A stretch of DNA of 64,000 nt from Pocillopora verrucosa (taxonomy: Eukaryota; Cnidaria; Anthozoa; Scleractinia; Pocilloporidae). The position numbers were made by a program, and so were the translations under genes. Shown here in pieces: positions 11,475 to 22,010 of the stretch. The stretch is taken from positions 2,530,301 to 2,594,300 of the forward strand of contig NC_089312.1 of NCBI RefSeq assembly GCF_036669915.1, written 5' to 3'. Each line of letters opens with the position of its first letter. Positions within the stretch are counted from its first letter, which is position 1. The notes under the pieces were generated by a model. The model was not told where the DNA came from and made no database searches. It saw nothing but the letters and a program-made list of their open reading frames with translations.

Positions 11475-11573
11475 ATGCCTAAAATCTGTTTTGTTTCAGA
11501 GTGTACAAAGAAGGTTTACGAAGAGAATGGAATGAAAATATCTTTCCACAAGTTCCTAGAAAGAGAGACCTAC
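11475..11573 (+). pseudogene. THAP zinc-finger fragment
   Basis: ATG at 11475 opens MPKICFVSECTKKVYEENG followed by SFHKF. This resembles the start of a THAP DNA-binding domain: a short MP(K/R) start, C-x4-C, and an F-H-x-F block. The later parts of the domain (second Cys/His pair, the conserved W and P) do not follow, and no splice donor is obvious. It is probably a relic of a THAP-type gene or P-element-like transposon exon. The match is short, so confidence is modest. Confidence 0.35.
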
Positions 11574-12778
11574 TACAGATATTACCCATCTGGCTTTGTG
11601 GCCGTATATATTCGTCATGAATCGATGAGCTTTTCTCCGATTGGCCTGACGTTCAGATAAATTTCCTGTGAGGGTTAAAAGAGTCGTTTGAAACCCGCTA
11701 ATCGCCCTTTCTTCAAAGAAGGTGAAGCAATAGAACCAATCTAAACTAACTCACGGCAATGCGAGATTTCCCTCACGATTTTCACAATACATCTATCTAT
11801 TATGCAAAATCTCAGTTGATATTCTAATTTTTAACTTGAATTAAGGCTCAAATTAAATTTTATCGTTTCCTTTTTTGTGTATATGTGTATGAAGTTTACA
11901 CCTCTGATTTAAACAAACTTGTTCAAGAACTATAATGAAAAGTCCTTCCTCTCATACATAAATAGGAAAGCTTTTATTAAGAGAGTGGAACAACCTGCGG
12001 TTTAAATTAATTTACTGCCCGTCGGTAATCTAAACATAATGAAAGAACGCAGATGTATCAAATGCGTGTATTTGTGTTTTTCTCAAACAGGTTCAGTTGA
12101 CAATCATTTCCTTTTTCATCGAACTTTGAAAAGAAGAAGTATTTTAGTTTTCTTTAGCAGGTTTGTGTCTTGTTTATGTTTAGTTTAAACTTTTGAATAA
12201 TTCTTTCTAATCACTTTCATTTGGACTACGATGGCAATTAGCGCTGGAGAAGTCTCTCACGCAGTTTTAAATTTGGCTATTTTGCGTTCTCTAATTAGGA
12301 ACTACCACATACAAAGATTAAGCAATGTGTTAATTTCGAATCATCAGTTGATGGTACAGCTGAAATAATTTTTCTCTTTTTCTCTTAAAGATATCCTTAT
12401 TTTCTTTATCAATAATAAAACATGGGAAAAAAGTAAGGACTTAAATTTCCTTTTTTCCGTCATCTTCGCTCAAATTTCACTCTTTTAACGGACCAAGGTA
12501 ATTTGACAATGGAACGGGAAATTACAAAAGATTTCCTTTGGGATATTTCATAAACCAGCATGCCTGTGGATTAATTAGATGAAAATGAATTATTGAATTG
12601 TATCATTTGCCCATAAAGTGTTCACAATCAGTTCGTAAAGTCGCCAAGCGGTACACGCTACAAATTGAACAACAAGGGAGGTTGAAAACTGTCGAACTTC
12701 CTGCCTGCACAAGTCAAGAATCCCATTCTTAGGCAAGAGAAACTCAGGTTAGGCCTGTCTTGTAAGATCGCTTCGCAA

Positions 12779-14330
12779 ATGCAGGATTACAGGAACACCA
12801 CCACAAATCAATTTTTGCCTGTCTATTGGGCTGGCTGCCAGCAATGCACTTGTGAAATTTGCACCTCCCGTGACCCGAACCGGAACAGCGAATCCTCACT
12901 GGTCGAGCCTAGCGCTGAGGCTCGAAGACCTTCATTTACAATCGAATCTCTTCTTAGCCGAAAGGACGAGAGAAAGCCCGAAGTGAAGCCGAGCATGGAG
13001 AAATTTACAACTCTGAACATGAATTTGGTCTCAAGTAACTCTGCCACACAGTTTCAGAGTGAAAGATCTGAGTTTCCTTTTGGATCTAACTATCTCGAAA
13101 GTTTACGAAGGCAGAGTTTTAGCATGGAGCAGTTTTCTTTGTTAGCGAGAGGAAACGTTCCAACGAGTGGTAGGTTGATCGAGTCTGATCTTTTCACAGT
13201 AAATGTTGAGATGGTAAAAAGAAAAAAAAAAATTCAGATCGGCATAATCTGGCTATTTCGATTTTTTGGGATCTGAGCAACTTACGGTTCGTGTTGGACG
13301 CCCTTTCAATATTTTGCAAATTGCAAACTGCCAGTCCGATAAAAAATAGACCGAGTTCTTGATTTGTGATGTGTTTTGGATTGTTTAGACGCGAAATATT
13401 CGTAATACTCATCGATTTTCAGAAGAAGAAGATTTTCCTTGTACTTAAAATGTGGAAGTCTACTTATAAAAGCAGACGATGTGTGTCGCCCATGGTTTAG
13501 AAAACGTCTCCAAGGCCGAGTGGACGAGAGTTCTTGAAGAAATTAAAAAAAGCCTTAGTTCAAATCTATCAGGAAGTACATTGCTATTTATTTCTCTTGT
13601 TTTCTTCTATAAAAATAAAAATAGCAAAACTTTTGTTATAATTCTTTATAAAATCTTAATCTTTCCATTAAAGATCTACTTTTACGACTTTGTCTGTTTT
13701 TTCTAGTTTTCATTGAGATGGTAAATTTTATTTCAAAACAAGCGAAGTTTTAAATATTATGAAAAATCTTCTTGTCAAGTCAGTTCCAAAGCAGTTTTCA
13801 TGTCTTCATTTATAATCGTAAAATGTGAATTTGAGAGTAATTTTTACAATTTCATGCGATGATTTTACAATTTATTACAATTTACTATTTTTGCTCCTTT
13901 GAAGCTAATACTCTGCTAATTAGAAGTTTCATAATCTATGAGATACTTCCTTTCCTGCGTGTTTAAATGCTCATTTCCGATGATTTAATTTCATTTGATT
14001 CTTTTCTTAATTGCCACAGGAAATTTCATCTCACAGGGCGATGAAATCGACTGGACTGGTGAGAAACCAAAACGCATGCGCACGATTTTTACCGTGGAGC
14101 AGCTGGAGCGCCTGGAGAGAGAGTTTACACGCCAGCAATACATGGTGGGAGGGCAACGGTTTTATCTGTCAAAAGAGCTTGGATTGACAGAAACTCAGGT
14201 CAAAGTTTGGTTTCAAAATCGTCGAATAAAATGGAGGAAACAGCTCATAGAGCAAGAAAGGAATAAGGTCAGGCAACAGAAGGAGCCAGACGCTGGCTGC
14301 AACATGAAGACAGAAGACGTCAATGACTGA
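12779..14330 (+). CDS. noto: NOT-type homeobox transcription factor (upstream copy)
   Basis: Two exons, 12779-13169 and 14020-14330, joined in phase 1 (G|GA giving Gly131), encode 233 aa. The homeodomain spans residues 147-206 with canonical L16, F20, W48, F49, Q50, N51, R53. It contains [12 protein letters not shown] and [19 protein letters not shown]; the QQYMVG block is typical of notochord homeobox (NOT/floating head) proteins. Upstream, PSFTIESLL at 51-59 is an EH1-like Groucho-binding motif, and [10 protein letters not shown] near 113-122 could be a weaker second one. The N-terminus is short with a CxxC-rich patch. It likely acts in the nucleus as a sequence-specific repressor in development (family knowledge). 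A paralogue follows in tandem 3.2 kb downstream. The gene continues in frame past the donor to 13276 if unspliced, but the intron has clean GT-AG ends. Confidence 0.92.
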
Positions 14331-17300
14331 AAATAGAACGTTACTGATGAGTAACATTTTTAACATTTAACACTTATATAGCGCTTATCCGCATGCGTAG
14401 GGAGCTGGACTGTTCCGAGATGTCTGTAGTTTTTCCTTGCAATGGCAAATACTGTATACGATAAACAACTCACACATTTTCGTGTCACGGGTATTATTTT
14501 TTCCGTTTGTAATTCTCTCGTTCTTTGTTAAGGCATAATTATTCCTTTCACTTGCTGGATGCAAAATGGAGTGGCGAATTTTATAGAGAGTCTCTTCTTT
14601 GAAGTAAACGTTTTAAATAGTGACACAAAAGATCAAAGGGCAGACATTTAAGTACTTAAATAGAATAAATTAGCAAACTGTGGAAAATTTTTGAGTGAAA
14701 ATAAAGACTGATTTCTGTTGCAAAGCGTTTTGACTGGATAGACAGATTATGCTAACAACAGAAGTCCCTTTAAAGTAGAATCGTTTCTTTTCCAAAGGGA
14801 GATCTCTTATACTTGTTTTCTCTGTGTTGTAAGCGCCTTGTTTTTCAGCTCCCAATTAATAAAATTAAATCACCGGATCGATTTAATCATGCTCGAAAGC
14901 GGAAATCAACGTCAAAGGCTAACACTATCTTAAAATTTGTGGGGCTTATGCATGGTTATATCGCCGGAAATAAGGACATATCACTCAGATGTTCACGTTT
15001 CCCTCAGCGAAACTTTTTTGAAAAAAGAAGACACGACAACTTCGTCTGAGACACGTGGTGTCCAAAAAAGAAAAAAAAAAAGGGGATTAAGGCCAAGGCA
15101 GGCTTAGAGAGTTAAAAAGGATAGAGTTCATAGAGAAACATTTAACATTGTTTAGGTAAAACTATGACGTTTGTTTTAATCACACAGGCCAACCAATACA
15201 AGTGGTGATCTCTTTAGCTGCTTCATGTTCATCCATCTCATGTAGTGAAAGAGGATTTCGCTTTATATTCCTCCTTCTCAAGCCGAGGTCAAATGATGGT
15301 TTTGCCAAACCTTTTTTGGTGAACAATGGAAATTGACCTAAGCCAAAAACAGCCCATGTTTTTTTGTTTTAAATTGAATGTTCCTGGTTTATTTGGTTAA
15401 TTACAGCTATCGTTTTCGACTCTATGGTTATAACCTGCGTCACGTCTTTCGAATTTGCTTGATTTCGTCGTTCCCATAAATCATGGAATTCGTGCAACAA
15501 GTTTAAAAACTTTGAATTGTTTCTGTTCCTGCCTAGGCTACAACCACGCACCAATTTTTGTGGTTCACATTCAACGCGACGTATTTCTCTTTTATAACCA
15601 GTTAGAGTTTTGGTTCCTTTTTTCCAGCTGAGATGATTCACAAAGATAACACCGAAGATAATTATCAAGCAACGATTGAATAAGCCACCAGGCAGACTCA
15701 AGGAATCTATTCATTGATGAGAAAGTGCTTTCCAGTCTTTACCACAGCCTTTTCGTTCACACTAAGAAGTGATCTAACACCTTTCTTTCCTGTGGATAAA
15801 AAGCTTGTGTTTACTATAATTGTTATATTTGATTCGAATCCGGTCCGGGGAAATAGTGGTACCAAATGTTTTTCACAAAGCGACGAAAAGGCGTTTATAA
15901 CATGTTTGTCAAAATTTAGATGGTTAACATGACTTATTCAAGCTCAAATAAAATAAAAATTGTAAAATGTTATGACTAAAATAAGGAAGTTTGTATGCTA
16001 ATTGAGAGGTTACTTGCATGATAATTTCGGGCATTGCCAAATTTCAAACTTGTGAAAACGTTACTCAATGAATATATGTATGACCAATTTCATTTTCATC
16101 AATTCCCACTAAATAAATTCAAACTGTACCATTCTGACTCGCTCTATCCTAAAGTTCTGCACTTTTAAGCTGTTCCTGAACCAACCCATGCATGCAGTTT
16201 CTGTTTGCATATGTAAACGTTTCACTCTGAAAGGGCGTTTTAATCTTACCGCCCACATGAATCGAACAATGGAGAAAAGAACATATTGTTTAAGGTAAGG
16301 TGCACGTGTGAAATTTGTTATTTCAGTTTAAATGCATTTTTCAGTGTTTGGTTGCCTAGGTTGTTAAACAGAGAAGCCCTGATATTTCACGGAAGGTCAT
16401 AAAATACGTACACGGAGTGCCCTTTTTTGTTTTAACTAGTTGCTTTCGGTTTATTTATTTATGTTTAAGTAAACAGATACTTTTTATGTGATTTGATATA
16501 TATGAGAATATACTCGTCAACAATGCCAGATTGGGAGAACAATTATCAAATTTGCGGTTGATAATAATTCAATAATTTACACTGTTTTCGCGCGAGATAG
16601 GTGTGATAAGGAAAGTGGTAGACAACTCCAGTATTTGTCCAAAGTTGACAGAGAGTTGAGGTTTCGCTTTTTCTTTTTGGTCAGTGCAAAATATATGAAA
16701 ACCAAGGGCGAATTAATATTGAAGTTAAATCAAGAAAGGATCTTTTGCAATCATATTCCCAAGTTTTATACATTAACTCAGTATTTTTTTAACAATAGGC
16801 ACAGTTTAATTTCTGGAAGACGGCCTTTCAACAAAGCCGAGGAACAGGTGGAGAAACCTTCCAGTGAGCGAGAAATAACACAGCAATTTTTTTTCTTCAC
16901 ATAATGCATTCAAGCATGCTTTATTTGTAATCTACTCTTTTTAGCTATCCTCTTTAACGTACTGTAGATCAGTAAAGTAATGAGTGCTTGACTTGCTTTA
17001 GTTCTGGATGACCATGAATATCAATAAAGACCATCCCTGTATTACATCCCTTAGGGGGGAATATCAATAAAGACCATCGGCCTGTATTACATCCCTCTGG
17101 GGGCCACGCCATCAAAAGGCGTATCTTTTGTTGATTAAAGTAAAATAACTATCTAATGCTTTTTTTTGCATTAAAGAAGTTAAATTTAGCCACGGCAGCC
17201 AAGAATTGATTTTTTTGCACACACAGCGAAGTCATATAACTGTAAAGGGATTCCGAAATGTACGTTCCATTTATCGATTTTCCTTAAGTTCTTTGTTCAT

Positions 17301-17505
17301 CTACATTCTTCTTTGTCTAATGTCGCAGCGACCAACAATTGATTACCGGATGATTTATAGTTATGAATTCCATTTAAAAAATAAGCATCTACTTAAAGAG
17401 TTACAATTTAGAACTTTCGTGAACCTGTTAACATACACGTTGGACGCAGTTTACAATTGACGATCGCGAACCAGGACTCAACGAAAGTGCGCTGTAAATT
17501 CTGAA
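14331..17505. other. Intergenic between the two NOT-like genes
   Basis: AT-rich with no recognisable protein frame. It holds the upstream control region of the second homeobox gene. A 44-bp tandem duplication at 17019-17103 is the only clear structure. A short TATATAGCGCTTATCC phrase near 14376 resembles the 3' tail of tRNA-derived SINEs but is too short to call. Confidence 0.4.
17019..17103. repeat. Two-copy tandem duplication, about 44 bp
   Basis: Two adjacent units each read AATATCAATAAAGACCATC, then CCTGTATTACATCCCT and a G-run. They lie about 400 bp upstream of the second NOT-like start codon. Confidence 0.85.
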
Positions 17506-20500
17506 ATGCAGGCTTACAACAGGGAACACCCATACTGTTACAGCTATCTACAATGCTTCTGCCAGCCTACAGCCCTCAGCTATCCGCCACAAAGCCATCA
17601 GTACCAGCCGCACTTTCGACCCCACTTCGAAAGCCAGTTGCAGAAGCCATTTCAGTCATCTTTCTCTATCGAGTCGCTTCTTGGAGGCGAGAAGACGTCA
17701 GAGGTAAGCATGCCTTCCTTAGCCAGCACTGCCTCCTACATCAAAAAAACAGACTCCTCTGTTGAAGCTAAACTTAAAGGGCTCGTGGAACGGAGGCGAA
17801 ACAACAGCTCAAAAGTATCGGACAGCTTCGATAATCGAGAAAAATCAACAGCGATGACAGAGGTGCGGAAAGCAGAACTTTTCGGTAAGTCGTGCACGGC
17901 TCTGAATGTTTTTTGAGTTTTCCTACAACATAAATTCGCTTTTTAACAGAAAAGTTTAGTAAACAAGAGAGATTCTGACACACTTTTATGAATTCACATC
18001 GAGAAACCTTTGTTGGTGAGTCGTGCAGGGCTCTTAATTTTTTGGAGTTTTCCTTTAGCATATATACGCTTTTTAATAGAAAAATCACGTAAACATAAAA
18101 GATTTTGACGCACTTTTATGAATTGACATCGAGAAGCCTATGTTGGTAAGTCGTGCAGGGCTCTTGATTTTTTTGAGTTTTCCCACAACGTAAATACACT
18201 TTTAATAGAAAAACTACGTTAAAAAGAAAGATTCATACACAATTTCAGTAATTCGAATCGAGAAACCTTTGATTGATTTGTGAAAGTAACTCTCAAACCT
18301 GTTTTCCACAAACAAAAATTGAAAATTTTTAAAGAGCAAACATTTTTTCGTAATGATCATAACATTAGCTTCTCATCCGCCGACATGTTCTCGAGGAATC
18401 ACATCTCTGATACCAATTGGTAGAACTTCAATTCTATCTTGAATGGCACACATGTAGACAGGTTTAAGAAGGTGTGCCGATATACAAAACAAAAGTTGAC
18501 TCTGTTTTTGTAAAGTTGATGCGTTCCATTTCATACCATGGGCGTTGGTTAGCTTCTTGTACCAAGCGTTATAATCTTTCTGGTTAACTCAGTAATCAAG
18601 TGTGATGAAAGAATCGGTATGGATGGCCGTAACTTGGCCATAAGATAAGGTAATTTAGTGTTATCAACTGAGATGATAACGTAAATTGGCCACCGTAAAG
18701 AGTTTAAAGGCTGACGTTTCGAGCGTGATAAGTGATCACCGCAGGCCGTAAGTGCTAAGAGCACAGCCATCGTTGAATGTATGGCCGGTTTAACAGGTGT
18801 TGAAAAACCGTAGGTGACGTTTTCAGCTTTCAAGTATGAATAAAAGCAAGAGGAAGACTTTAAAGCCTCAAGAAAATTGAGATCAATAGAAAACAATTAT
18901 TAGAAAAAAGTTCGTGTTTTATTCAATTGTAATTCTCTGAGGAGTGTTAAGCCTGCACTTATACAAAAATGCATGTGTACAACTCTTTAGCACCATTAAA
19001 AAAAAAACTTAACATCACGAGCAACTACGTAAATTAAGAAATAAAATATATCAGGATTCATCGATAGAAGATACGGTTAAAAACTGAAAGGCTTTCGGAA
19101 GAAAAAAGCAAACTCGATGTTGATGAAGCAATAACTCCAAACAGAAAATAAGGTAACAAATAGGATTAAAACCTGTTTAGAAAGGAATAAAAATGCAGAG
19201 ACATCGAGGAACAACTGAACTAGAACGAAAAAAATATTTTTGTTTATGCTCTTAAAATTGCTGATAATTCTCTCGTGGCTAAATTGTTAATAACACTGAT
19301 TGTATTGTTTTTTTGGGCAGCCATAAATGAGTTTGCTGTTTTTGTGTTTTTTTTTTTTTCACTTGAAAAATATTTGCATTTTAATTGGTTTCCCTCGTCT
19401 ATTGGCGTTTAAAAAGTTCGAGATAATTCTATTCTGCACACTTTAGGAAAGTAGCTGCATCCAAAAAAGAGAAGTGTATTTAGTTACCGTGTAAGAAAGA
19501 AAATGAGAGGGCATACAATGAAAGATACGTTAGAAGTGAAGTAATGTCTGCTTAAAACATTGAAACGTTCATAAAATGAATCTTTTTGTCATAAATGATA
19601 CATAGTAAGTTTTTTTAAAAAAATGAAAAACCAAGTAGTGCGTTTTTTCTAGCTTTTATCTATCTTCCTTTCTCTTTTTCCGTTGATATCGCCTGCATCT
19701 TACTTCTCGAGACTTTTTTTCTTTGTTTATTTTAAGTTTTGAAGGGAACGCTTTGGCCTCTGGAAATTTCGAGGATCTAATTAAAAAAACAGCAAAACAT
19801 TCCATAAGTTCCGTGTATCTACCATGACGACAACGTTGCTTTGATGAATTACGAATTGTAAACACAGCGGTCAAAAATGTGGCATGCGCTAGAGGATCAA
19901 TCTTGGTCAGCAGCGCAACATTTTCCTGCGCAAAATTTTAAAAGAAATCATAAGAAACCAACCGCTGTCACGAAAAACATGCGACAGAAAAAAAAACACA
20001 TTCATGTAAATCTCTAAAGGGAATCAAAGTACGAGAAGAGGAAACTTGAGACTTTATGAGCACATAGATTATTTGATTACAAGAAACCTGCTGATTTCCC
20101 ATTTTATTTTGAGGTTTACCAAAAAAGTTGTAAGGTTTTCAAACACTCCGACGTCAGTTCTCGCTCCTATAGTTGTTTATGGGACAACTTGGTTTTAACG
20201 CCCTAAAATACGTCACTTAGCCCCTACAATATTCGCTCATGTGCACATGCGGGGATATTTGACCTCTATGTCGACTAACCGGGTTTATTTTCTCGGCAGC
20301 TGACTAGTTTGTTCCTCTACTTAATATAATTCTTCAAAAATTTCAGTTCCATGATGGCTGACTGGAGAAATTTTGTGTCGAAAGTGTCGAAAGTAACTGA
20401 GTTATTGTCCAGAAAACTCGCGCCACTTTCTTATCCAATCAGATGCAAATGAGAATCACGACTTGGCAGTTGGCGTTTTCCCGCTCTTTAGGCAGTTTGG

Positions 20501-20990
20501 TTGTTGTTATTTTGTGCTCTAATTGGCTCTTAATCGAATTTTAAAAGTATTTTTCTTTCATCTGGTTGGCTTCTTATGATTTCTTTGGCGAGTTGGTTTT
20601 AGGACACTCGATCGAAAAGTGATTAGGTGTTTTTAGCAAGTGTTAAAGCAAAACCAGTACAATTCTAAAATTACTTTTGATATTTGATTATATCGTTTAC
20701 TTTCTGGACTTGTTTTTATAGCTGGTGAACCAGCAAGTACCACACAAGAAAAGAAAAAGGGTTTAATGGGCACTCACTTCAAAAGAAAGCGACCCCGTAC
20801 GATGTTTACCTTATATCAACTCGAGAGGATGGAGGGAGAATTCCTGCGCCGTCAGTACATCACGGGTAATCAGCGGTTGCAACTGGCCAGCGAGCTTCAG
20901 TTGAGTGAGACGCAGGTCCGAGTTTGGTTCCAGAACAGACGGATTAAATGGCGCAAAGATGTGATGAAGAGGCAGTTTGATAGCTACTAG
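17506..20990 (+). CDS. NOT-like homeobox transcription factor (downstream copy)
   Basis: Two exons, 17506-17884 and 20722-20990, joined in phase 1, encode 215 aa. The homeodomain is residues 148-207, with [30 protein letters not shown] and IKWRK. It keeps Q50, N51 and R53 and is close to the upstream neighbour but more diverged from the QQYMVG consensus. SSFSIESLL occupies residues 51-59, exactly where the neighbour has its EH1-like motif, and both genes have one intron at the same place just before the homeodomain. Together these show tandem duplication. The N-terminus is Tyr/Gln/Pro-rich. AATAAA hexamers lie just after the stop (about 21003-21010). The donor is embedded in a 131-bp tandem repeat (see 17885-18274). 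Confidence 0.9.
17885..18274 (+). repeat. 131-bp tandem repeat carrying three copies of a splice donor
   Basis: Three head-to-tail units begin at 17885, 18016 and 18146. Each opens with a splice-donor sequence followed by the same text: GTAAGTCGTGCACGGCTCT, GTGAGTCGTGCAGGGCTCT, GTAAGTCGTGCAGGGCTCT. Each unit then has a GAGTTTTCC block and ends near ATCGAGAAACCTTTG. The first unit provides the real donor of the second NOT-like gene. The units have diverged by scattered substitutions. Confidence 0.9.
18645..18760 (-). repeat. Dispersed repeat fragment, Penelope-type
   Basis: On the minus strand the text GCTCGAAACGTCAGCCTTTA, then CTCTTTACGGTGGCCAATTT and a GTTGATAACACTAAATTACC end, matches the copy at 55430-55520. 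Only the downstream half of the hammerhead-like core is kept. Lies in the intron of the second NOT-like gene. Confidence 0.5.
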
Positions 20991-22010
20991 GATCTATGCA
21001 GAATAAAATAAATCTAACATAAAGAGAAATAAAAGAAAAAAACACAAACAACCCCAAAAAAAGAAAGCAAAAAAATGGTCAGTATGCTTGAAAACTTCAC
21101 GAAGTAGGTCTTACTAGTGTTTAAGAACTGCACATGCTTGTAATGTCGGGCTCAAAAATCTCACGTGCTTGGTTCAATATAGAACAGTGATAGCCTCACT
21201 GGCCTCGCCACAAAATAAAGATATCTAACTTAGCGCGGGGAACCACACTATACTGTAGACTAAAAAGAAATAAACTCTAGCATATAGACTGCATGCGGTG
21301 ACGATTTGAGTCTACACAGGCAGACTGCAACAGAGAAAATTTCAAAGAGCATATCCTTGTGAATAGAATTCAAACTGCGATATGGCTTGCAAGAACTTCC
21401 GACCGCGTACCTCCGAGACAATAGTTGGGCGCAGATAACTGGGAGATATTACTAGAGGCAGTTAGTTGTGGTTTAGAGATGAAGCACAAATACCACTATC
21501 CCTCCCGTCAGCTTAGTCAGTACTCTCATAAATGGTCTATCGAGCAGAGCCAGTGGAAGAATGGAATGGGAGGGGTGAGAGGGCGGGAGAAAAGCGTAAT
21601 AGATGTTTCAACGGGAGGTACACCCTAATTCGTGCCAGTCTTGCCTCATGTCGAGCTAGAAAACTGTCGGGTAGCAGTCTGCTATCAAAAATTACTAGTA
21701 TGCATTAACTCGACTCAATGATCGCGATGTCTCTCAGGTGATCTGGTAACGAAAACAATACTAACTTCCTGCCTAGTCCTTCTCATTCATTGTAAACAAA
21801 ATGGCGTCGGAAGAGGAAAATTCTGAAGATTTATGATCAAGTCTTTGGCATTCATGCGAAATTTTCATCCACCAGAATATTTCCCAGTAACAGAGTCATG
21901 AAAGAAAATGTGCCAAAATTCTGGGCGATTTTGTCGTGATTTTGGAGCTAACGTAATTATTTCGAGAAGACGCGATCATCACAAACCCGCCGCTGCGGTC
22001 GTCGATCTCG
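20991..22010. other. Intergenic and 5' leader of ZDHHC16
   Basis: No gene is recognised. A short upstream ORF in good context (ACAAAATGG) lies at 21801-21836 and encodes 11 aa (MASEEENSEDL). It may sit in the 5' leader of the palmitoyltransferase gene, where it could dampen translation. The transcription start is unknown. Confidence 0.4.

Larger units (their letters stand above)
9507..12778. other. Intergenic between transporter and homeobox gene
   Basis: Mostly AT-rich with no long credible gene. It holds a perfect 16-bp palindrome GGAGACCATGGTCTCC at 9680-9695, a tandem duplication (10145-10264), a THAP-like fragment (11475-11570), and a doubtful open stretch ending in a good splice donor on the minus strand (11246-11127). 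It must contain the promoters of the SLC22-type gene (minus) and the first homeobox gene (plus). No promoter motif stands out. Confidence 0.4.
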
